A stretch of 64,000 nucleotides of DNA from Streptomyces sp. CB02980 (GTDB lineage: Bacteria; Actinomycetota; Actinomycetes; Streptomycetales; Streptomycetaceae): positions 186,001 to 250,000 of the forward strand of contig NZ_JACSCH020000003.1 in NCBI RefSeq assembly GCF_014451325.2, in the 5' to 3' direction. Shown piece after piece: positions 59,399 through 64,000 of the stretch (its first letter is position 1; each line of letters starts with the position of its first letter). The position numbers were made by a program, and so were the translations under genes. The notes below the pieces were generated by a model, which saw nothing but the letters and a program-made list of their open reading frames with translations, did not search any database and was not told the origin of the DNA.

Positions 59399-60298
59399 GT
59401 GGCTGGATTCAGGAACGGACGCGGCCGGGACAACCGCCCCCCGCACAATCAACCGCAGCAGGCGCCGTACGGGTACAACGCGGCCCCGCCGCCGTACCCG
59501 CAGCAGCAGTGGCAACAGCAGCCACCGCAGGGGCACCAAGGGCACCAGGGACACCACGGGCCCCAGCAGGGGCACCAGGGGCAGCAGCAGGGGCAGCCCT
59601 ACGGGGAGCCGGAGTACTTCGGCGAGCCGTACGGCCAGCCGCAGCACCCGCACGCGGCGACGGCGAACAACCCGGGCCACACCCAGATGTTCAGCGTCGA
59701 CGACCCCTACGGCAACGCCGCGACCCACCACGCCGGCGCCGCGCCCGTCCCGACGGGCCCCCGGCTGCCGTGGAAGGCGCTCCTGAGCGGCATCGTGCTG
59801 CGCCCCGCGGACACGTTCCTGCGGATGCGGGACCACGCCGTGTGGGGCCCGGCGCTGATCGTCACCTTCCTCTACGGGCTGCTCGCGATCTTCGGCTTCG
59901 ACAAGGCGCGCGACGAGGCGATCAACGCGACCCTGTCGACGGCGATCCCGTACGTCCTGATGACCGCCCTCGGCTTCGTCGTCGGCGGACTGATCCTGGG
60001 CTCGGTGACGCACACCCTCGCGCGCCAGCTGGGCGGCGACGGGGCGTGGCAGCCGACGGTGGGCCTGTCGATGCTGATCATGTCGATCACCGACGCGCCG
60101 CGGCTCGTCTTCGCGCTCTTCCTGGGCGGCGAGAACGGCCTGGTCCAGGTGCTCGGCTGGCTGACCTGGCTGGCGGCCGGGGCGCTCTTCACGATGATGG
60201 TGAGCCGCTCGCACGACCTGCCGTGGCCGAAGGCGCTGGGCGCCTCGGCGATCCAGCTGGTGGCGCTGCTGAGCCTGATCAAGCTCGGCATGCTCTGA
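59399..60298 (+). CDS. Yip1 domain membrane protein, probably leaderless
   Basis: A 299-residue protein. The first ~120 residues are disordered and rich in Gln, Pro, Gly and His (APPPYPQQQWQQQPPQGHQGHQGHHG). The rest has five predicted membrane helices and the Yip1-family pattern: LRPADTFLRMRDHAVWGPALIVTFLYGLLAIFGF, IPYVLMTALGFVVGGLILGSVTHTLARQLGG, and MSITDAPRLVFALFLG. The GTG at 59399 has no ribosome binding site, but a TACGTT -10-type hexamer lies eight to thirteen bases upstream, which suggests a leaderless message. The function is unknown. Confidence 0.85.
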   Translation: MAGFRNGRGRDNRPPHNQPQQAPYGYNAAPPPYPQQQWQQQPPQGHQGHQGHHGPQQGHQGQQQGQPYGEPEYFGEPYGQPQHPHAATANNPGHTQMFSVDDPYGNAATHHAGAAPVPTGPRLPWKALLSGIVLRPADTFLRMRDHAVWGPALIVTFLYGLLAIFGFDKARDEAINATLSTAIPYVLMTALGFVVGGLILGSVTHTLARQLGGDGAWQPTVGLSMLIMSITDAPRLVFALFLGGENGLVQVLGWLTWLAAGALFTMMVSRSHDLPWPKALGASAIQLVALLSLIKLGML

Positions 60299-60302
60299 CG
60301 AC

Positions 60303-60365
60303 ACGCGAAGAGACGCGAAGAGGCCCCCACCGGTGCGGTGGGGGCCTCTTCGCGTCTCTTCGCGT
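60303..60365. terminator. Very long bidirectional terminator hairpin
   Basis: A 29-bp perfect stem (60303-60331 with 60337-60365) around a 5-base loop sits between the convergent Yip1-like and phosphoribosyltransferase genes. The outer part of each arm contains two copies of the 10-base unit cgcgaagaga/tctcttcgcg. Confidence 0.92.
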
Positions 60366-60385
60366 CTCTTCGCGCGGGCGCGGGC

Positions 60386-60883
60386 TCAGGCGTCGAGGAC
60401 CTGGCCCTCGCGCTTGACGACGGGCGGCTCGACCGACCAGGGGAAGTTGATCCACTCGTCGGTCTTCTTCCACACGTACTCGCACTTCACGAGGGAGTGG
60501 GACTTCTCGTAGATGACGGCGGAGCGGACCTCGGCGACGTGGTCGACGCAGAAGTCGTGGACGAGCTTGAGGGTCTTGCCGGTGTCGGCGACGTCGTCGG
60601 TGATGAGCACCTTCTTGTCGCTGAAGTCGATCGCGTCGGGCACGGGCGCCAGCATGACCGGCATCTCCAGCGTGGTGCCCACACCGGTGTAGAACTCCAC
60701 GTTCACGAGGTGGATGTTCTTGCAGTCCAGGGCGTAGGCCAGACCACCGGCGACGAAGACGCCGCCGCGGGCGATCGAGAGCACGATGTCGGGCTCGTAG
60801 CCGTCGTCGGCGATCGTCTGCGCCAGCTCACGCACGGCGCGTCCGAAACCCTCGTACGTCAGGTTCTCGCGTACTTCACTCAT
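60386..60883 (-). CDS. Phosphoribosyltransferase, xanthine/hypoxanthine-guanine type
   Basis: A 165-residue type I phosphoribosyltransferase. It has the PRPP motif KVLITDDVADTGKTLK, the purine-hood region IVLSIARGGVFVAGGLAYAL, and the C-terminal WKKTDEWINFPWSVEPP that resembles the XGPRT/Gpt-like group. It would salvage xanthine or guanine. The gene is 13 bases downstream of dcd on the same strand, so both can be one nucleotide-metabolism operon. The ATG at 60883 follows the dcd stop directly. Confidence 0.92.
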   Translation of the reverse strand: MSEVRENLTYEGFGRAVRELAQTIADDGYEPDIVLSIARGGVFVAGGLAYALDCKNIHLVNVEFYTGVGTTLEMPVMLAPVPDAIDFSDKKVLITDDVADTGKTLKLVHDFCVDHVAEVRSAVIYEKSHSLVKCEYVWKKTDEWINFPWSVEPPVVKREGQVLDA

Positions 60884-60896
60884 GCCTGCGACCGCC

Positions 60897-61472
60897 TCAC
60901 ACCTGGGTCCGATGGAAGTTCATGAACGAGCGGGAGGCCGTCGGCCCCCGCTGACCCTGGTACCGGGAGCCGTACCGCTCGCTCCCGTACGGGAACTCGG
61001 CGGGCGAGCTCAGCCGGAACATGCACAGCTGCCCGATCTTCATACCGGGCCAGAGCTTGATCGGCAGGGTGGCGAGGTTCGACAGCTCCAGGGTCACGTG
61101 CCCGGAGAAACCGGGGTCGATGAACCCGGCGGTCGAGTGCGTCACGAGCCCGAGCCGCCCGAGAGAGCTCTTCCCCTCCAACCGCGACGCGATGTCGTCC
61201 GGGAGGGTGATGACCTCGTAGGTCGAGGCGAGCACGAACTCGCCGGGGTGGAGGATGAACGCCTCGTCGCCCTCGGGCTCGACCTCACGGGTCAGGTCGA
61301 GCTGCTCGACGGCGGGGTCGATGTGGGGGTGGCGGTGGTTCTCGAACACCCGGAAGAAGCGGTCAAGCCTCACGTCGATGCTCGAGGGCTGCACCATGGA
61401 TTCGTCGTACGGGTCGATGCGCACCCGTCCGGCATCGATCTCGGCCCGGATGTCCTTGTCTGAGAGAAGCAC
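60897..61472 (-). CDS. dcd: dCTP deaminase
   Basis: A 191-residue trimeric deaminase that converts dCTP to dUTP (in actinobacteria sometimes straight to dUMP). Core motif: [35 protein letters not shown], where Glu and Arg hold substrate and magnesium, plus the N-terminal [27 protein letters not shown] stretch and a C-terminal [11 protein letters not shown]. The GTG at 61470-61472 ([13 protein letters not shown]) is preceded by GGGGGC. The phosphoribosyltransferase follows after 13 bases. Confidence 0.97.
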   Translation of the reverse strand: MLLSDKDIRAEIDAGRVRIDPYDESMVQPSSIDVRLDRFFRVFENHRHPHIDPAVEQLDLTREVEPEGDEAFILHPGEFVLASTYEVITLPDDIASRLEGKSSLGRLGLVTHSTAGFIDPGFSGHVTLELSNLATLPIKLWPGMKIGQLCMFRLSSPAEFPYGSERYGSRYQGQRGPTASRSFMNFHRTQV

Positions 61473-61538
61473 GCCCCCACGATACGCAGAGGGCGCGGAC
61501 CTGCCCCAATCGGCAGGCATCCGCGCCCCGGGCGCTGG

Positions 61539-61712
61539 TCAGCGCCGTCCGGACTCCACCGGCACCGCATGCCGCAACCGCGCACAGCGCGGACACCGGA
61601 TCAGCCGCCCCGGCCCGATCCGCCCGGCCCCGAGCTGCTGCAGCGGGAACGAAGCGGTACTGAACACATGCCCTTCGGCACAACGGACGACGGTGCGCTC
61701 CATCGAACCCAT
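61539..61712 (-). CDS. Small zinc-ribbon protein
   Basis: A 57-residue protein starting MGSMERTVVRCAEGHVFSTASFPLQQLG. It holds a two-half zinc ribbon: CAEGH (Cys and His) and CPRC, separated by about 30 residues, and a basic C terminus (RLRHAVPVESGRR). Small proteins of this kind are conserved in Streptomyces, and no function is known to me. The ATG at 61710-61712 has AAGGGA at 4 bases; ATG at 61703 (MERTVV) is an alternative. It is divergent from the tRNA gene. Confidence 0.78.
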   Translation of the reverse strand: MGSMERTVVRCAEGHVFSTASFPLQQLGAGRIGPGRLIRCPRCARLRHAVPVESGRR

Positions 61713-61833
61713 CAAGTCCCTTCCCCTACACATGTGGTGGACGGGAAGCCACATTAGGGGATCAACGGGACACCCTCCAGGCGGCGCTCCGCACCCGAAA
61801 AGGCGCAAGCTTCGCCTCAAGTGGCGCATGGGG

Positions 61834-61839
61834 TACAGT
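61834..61839 (+). promoter_or_regulatory. Probable -10 element of the tRNA-Gly promoter
   Basis: TACAGT fits the actinobacterial TAnnnT -10 pattern and lies 36 bases before the tRNA gene. A TTCGCC, weakly like a -35 box, is 17 bases further upstream (61811-61816). Confidence 0.45.
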
Positions 61840-61874
61840 GTGCAACCATGCGGCACCGTTCATCGGGCCGCTGT

Positions 61875-61948
61875 GCGGATGTAGTTTAATGGTAGAACAT
61901 GAGCTTCCCAAGCTTATAGCGCGGGTTCGATTCCCGTCATCCGCTCCA
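61875..61948 (+). tRNA. tRNA-Gly (anticodon CCC), CCA encoded
   Basis: The acceptor GCGGATG (61875-61881) pairs with CATCCGC (61938-61944). The anticodon arm is TGAGC-TTCCCAA-GCTTA with one G-T wobble, and the anticodon CCC is at 61907-61909. The T arm has GCGGG-TTCGATT-CCCGT. The 3' end TCCA ends at 61948, so CCA is encoded. The terminator follows 7 bases later. The T-arm/acceptor part is repeated downstream (62913-62930). Confidence 0.97.
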
Positions 61949-61955
61949 TAGCATC

Positions 61956-61980
61956 AGCCCCAGGTCAACGACCTGGGGCT
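61956..61980 (+). terminator. tRNA-Gly terminator
   Basis: AGCCCCAGGTC (61956-61966) pairs with GACCTGGGGCT (61970-61980), an 11-bp perfect stem with AAC loop followed by a T-rich stretch (GTTGCTTTTC). A second copy lies at 62937-62965. Confidence 0.92.
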
Positions 61981-62068
61981 GTTGCTTTTCGGCGAGACTC
62001 TTCTCAGCTACTTCGCGCTGCGGACGTGAACGGCCGAAGCGGATATGTGCGGGCGCATACTGGCAGCA

Positions 62069-62290
62069 ATGACAAAGTCGAGTGCACCGAAGCGCTTTTT
62101 GCCCACCAGCCCCTTCAAAGCCCCGGTCGCGCTGCCTCCTAAGCAGTTCGCCGTAGGCGACCAGGTCACACACGACGTGCACGGCCTCGGCCGGGTCATC
62201 GGCATTGAGGACGGGATCGCGACGGTCGTGGATTTCGGCTCGGCGCAAGAGCGGATCCTGAGTCCGTACGCCAAGATGAGCAAGCTGTAG
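62069..62290 (+). CDS. Stand-alone Tudor-like protein related to the UvrD/PcrA C terminus
   Basis: A 73-residue protein starting MTKSSAPKRFLPTSPFK. After a Pro-rich lead, residues about 28-73 (FAVGDQVTHDVHGLGRVIGIE...VVDFGSAQERILSPYAKMSKL) closely follow the C-terminal Tudor-like domain of actinobacterial UvrD/PcrA helicases (GDRVTHDxFGLGTV... VDFGSxGxKRLxLxYAPxEKL from memory), which contacts RNA polymerase. No helicase is attached. It may be an RNA-polymerase or protein-binding adaptor. Conserved small Streptomyces proteins of this type are annotated only as hypothetical. The ribosome binding site is weak; an ATG-less upstream extension adds eight residues. Confidence 0.75.
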   Translation: MTKSSAPKRFLPTSPFKAPVALPPKQFAVGDQVTHDVHGLGRVIGIEDGIATVVDFGSAQERILSPYAKMSKL

Positions 62291-62538
62291 GACCGCCGTG
62301 CCCGGTCACGGCACACCAGATCCGTTCATGGACCCGCAATGAAGAGGACCCCTCTCATCGACCTGACCTCGCCGTTCTCCGCTCCGGAAGGGGCGTCCCC
62401 CTGCGCCGCTGCAGCATCGCCGCATCCCACCACACATCCCTTCCAGGCGCCCGACTTCGGGGAGACCGAAGCCTTCCTGTTCGACGAGGATGCGCAAGCG
62501 TCAGCCTCTGGCACGAGTGCGGCTCGGCGCGAGGCAGG
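62291..62538. other. Region without a supported gene
   Basis: Between the Tudor-like gene and the next reverse-strand frame, a 67-codon forward frame (62339-62542, MKRTPLIDLTSPFSAPEG) and a reverse frame are open. Third positions are only about three-quarters G or C, clearly below neighbouring genes, and no ribosome binding site is seen. I treat it as non-coding or decayed. Confidence 0.4.
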
Positions 62539-62865
62539 CTAGCTCCCACTCGTGACGATGGCGTCGGCATCGGGCCACGAGGCGTATCCGTCTCCGTCTC
62601 CGTCCACGGCGTGCGCCGACCAGCTCCGTGCGGGTGCGACGGACTCTGATCCGTCACCAGACGAGGCGGCGGTGAGCGGGCGCATGCGCATGGCGGCATG
62701 GATGAGGTCGGCCACGAACAGCACGATGCCGATGATGAGCAGGAAGAGGAGCCCGTCGACGATGGCGCCGATGATCGGGGCCAGGAAAAGGCGATATGAG
62801 GGGCGCCGCCTCTGTCGGACGGGAAGCTCAGCAGCGGGCCGGCCGGCCCGGTCCCACCGTCGCAC
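62539..62865 (-). CDS. Possible small membrane protein
   Basis: A frame of about 108 residues from the GTG at 62863-62865 (VRRWDRAGRPAAELPVRQRRR). It has a strongly basic N terminus, then one or two membrane helices (FLAPIIGAIVDGLLFLLIIG and IVLFVADLIHAAM), and a Gly/Asp-rich tail (HAVDGDGDGYASWPDADAI). Codon third positions are moderately GC-rich. The start is a guess, as no ribosome binding site is visible. It lies in the segment between the tRNA gene and the repeated tRNA fragment. Confidence 0.4.
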   Translation of the reverse strand: MRRWDRAGRPAAELPVRQRRRPSYRLFLAPIIGAIVDGLLFLLIIGIVLFVADLIHAAMRMRPLTAASSGDGSESVAPARSWSAHAVDGDGDGYASWPDADAIVTSGS

Positions 62866-62912
62866 CGTCCAGGCGAACGAACAGCAGACGGTGGCGCGTG
62901 GGCAGACCGACC

Positions 62913-62965
62913 GATCCCCGTCATCCGCTCTTCTACGAAGCCCCAGGTCAGCGACCTGGGGCTTC
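62913..62965 (+). repeat. Partial copy of the tRNA-Gly 3' end plus its terminator
   Basis: 62913-62930 (GATCCCCGTCATCCGCTC) matches tRNA positions 61929-61946 at 17 of 18 bases. A terminator like the tRNA's follows at nearly the same distance (62937-62965; loop AGC in place of AAC, and two more paired bases at the stem base). No anticodon or D arm precedes it, so it is not an intact tRNA. It is compatible with an attachment-site relic or a decayed duplicate tRNA gene. Confidence 0.85.
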
Positions 62966-63174
62966 GTCGTTGTCTCCACCTCTTCAGGAGTCCCGTACCA
63001 CTGCGCACCGCTTGCCCCCTGATCGGCCTGCTCGGCCTGCTCGGCGGGCTTCTACCGGCGGTTGCAGGGGACGTTGGTAGCGGTCATGCTCCCCCGCCGT
63101 CCACCGACCGGTGGACCCGAGGTTCAACCGGCCGGGCGTGTCGGGCTGCGCCCCCGCCGACCAGGATCTCCGGT

Positions 63175-64000
63175 ATGAGTCAACTCCCTGTGCGGATAGC
63201 CCGTTGGAGCGCCCGGCACGCATGGCGTGCGATCGCCGGCTGGTTCGCGTTCGTCATTCTGTGCCTCGGCGTCGGCATCGCGGTCGGCACCAACGAAGCC
63301 ACTGTCGAGGACTTCCGGGTCGGTGAGGCGGGGCGCGCCGAGGCGATGGCAGCCGAAGGGGGCCTGCAGCGCAGGCCCACCGAGCAGATCGTGTTCTACG
63401 CCAAGTCCGGACCGCTGGACATGGCCGCAGCCGACTCCGCGGCCCGGGACCTCACCGAGCGGATGCGGAAGCTGCCCGAGGTGGACAGTGTGGCGGCCCC
63501 GGTCCGCTCCAAGGACGGCAAGGTACTCAGGGTCTCGGTGGTCCTGAAGGGCCCCGAGCTGGACGGCAGGAAGAACGTCGCCCCGCTCCTCGAGCAGACC
63601 GCGATGGTGCGCGACGGCCACCCGGACCTGGTCGTGGAGGAGACCGGCTCCCCCTCCATCAGCAAGGGCGTCAATGATCAGCGCGGGAAGGACCTCGCGC
63701 TCTCCGAGCGCATCACGCTGCCGGTCACGCTCATCACCCTGCTGATCGTCTTCGGATCGGTGGTCATGGCCGGTGTGCCGCTGCTGCTCGCGCTTTCCTC
63801 GATCACCGGCGCCCTGGGGCTGTCCATGATCGCGTCCCACGTCCTGCCCGACCCCGGTGTCGGGACCAACATGATCCTGCTCATCGGCCTGGCGGTGGGA
63901 GTCGACTACACGCTCTTCTACCTCAAGCGTGAACGCGAGGAACGGGCCCGTGCTGGTGGCCGGCTCAGCTCGGAAGCCCTGGTGGAGCTGGCAGCGGCGA
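63175..64000 (+). CDS. MMPL family transporter, N-terminal part (cut by window edge)
   Basis: The first 275 residues of an RND-type MMPL exporter of lipids or other hydrophobic compounds. It starts MSQLPVRIARWSARHAWRAIAGWFAFVILCLG with the first membrane helix at about 21-40, then an outer domain with GLQRRPTEQIVFYAKSGPLD, and helices from about 180 onwards (LPVTLITLLIVFGSVVMAGVPLLLAL, then the second region with MILLIGLAVGVDYTLFYLKRERE). VGVDYTLFYLKR is the MMPL signature with the proton-relay Asp. ATG at 63175 has AGGA at 8 bases. The rest is outside the window. Confidence 0.94.
   Translation, partial: MSQLPVRIARWSARHAWRAIAGWFAFVILCLGVGIAVGTNEATVEDFRVGEAGRAEAMAAEGGLQRRPTEQIVFYAKSGPLDMAAADSAARDLTERMRKLPEVDSVAAPVRSKDGKVLRVSVVLKGPELDGRKNVAPLLEQTAMVRDGHPDLVVEETGSPSISKGVNDQRGKDLALSERITLPVTLITLLIVFGSVVMAGVPLLLALSSITGALGLSMIASHVLPDPGVGTNMILLIGLAVGVDYTLFYLKREREERARAGGRLSSEALVELAAA

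Noticed and set aside
62339..62542. Forward frame MKRTPLIDLTSPFSAPEG (67 residues)
   Set aside because: Only about three-quarters of third positions are G or C and no ribosome binding site is seen; a reverse frame competes with it.

Overview
The window is a piece of a Streptomyces (or very close actinomycete) core chromosome. The evidence is the very high GC content with nearly all third codon positions G or C, the frequent GTG starts, the Streptomyces-type families (SLATT, XRE/DUF397 pairs, DUF5063, DUF3151, DUF3152, DUF2617, F420/PPOX-type protein) and the order lysC, recR, ybaB, purA, fba, pyrE, clpB, hspR-dnaJ-grpE-dnaK, dcd. Most of it is housekeeping DNA with small accessory pairs between the conserved genes.

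Layout. 1-5 kb: start of aspartate kinase, then a STAND ATPase (NB-ARC plus TPR) coupled to a small membrane protein; both carry the same short Gly/Ser/Asp-rich motif. DUF5063, recR and ybaB follow. 5-12 kb: SLATT protein, an unknown gene, a GntR regulator with a class III aminotransferase, a DJ-1/MarR pair, an XRE/DUF397 pair. 11.7-21.8 kb: secreted GH19 chitinase with DasR-like sites, MDR reductase, PstS-like membrane protein, Ser/Thr kinase, divergent LysR/SDR pair, purA and a degenerate diacylglycerol-kinase-like gene. 21.9-30 kb: membrane protein, P450, two-component system, and a complete tryptophan-to-anthranilate route (dioxygenase, kynureninase, formamidase). 30-38.6 kb: DUF3152, DUF3151, MFS exporter, secreted propeller protein, C-S lyase-like aminotransferase, fba, a parS-like centromere site, pyrE. 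38.6-45 kb: aldose epimerase-like, SRPBCC membrane protein, membrane-anchored spermidine synthase-like enzyme, DUF2617, a Gly/Cys-rich small membrane protein, an aminotransferase and YbjN.

45-55 kb is the heat-shock region: clpB and the dnaK-grpE-dnaJ-hspR operon each have a HAIR operator upstream, and the operon encodes HspR, the repressor expected to bind both. Between the two lies an accessory cluster: a repeat-containing secreted peptide, a Rieske-like protein without its metal ligands, and a divergent LuxR-type regulator.

55-64 kb: a mini sugar-phosphate transferase lacking its catalytic dyad, a large Fe-S membrane oxidoreductase, a secreted protein, a Yip1-like protein, a phosphoribosyltransferase, dcd, a zinc-ribbon protein, tRNA-Gly(CCC), a free-standing Tudor-like protein, and the start of an MMPL transporter. 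The tRNA 3' end and its terminator are repeated about 1 kb downstream.

The observations most worth a second look are the STAND/membrane pair with shared putative amyloid-signalling motifs (2.4-2.9 kb), the repeat peptide/Rieske-like/LuxR cluster (48.7-50.4 kb), the parS-like palindrome (37.9 kb), the dead phosphoglycosyl transferase (55.5 kb), the tRNA-fragment duplication (61.9-63.0 kb) and the recurring 32-34 bp tandem repeats at gene 3' ends. All assignments come from reading the sequence and from memory of the families; no search was run.
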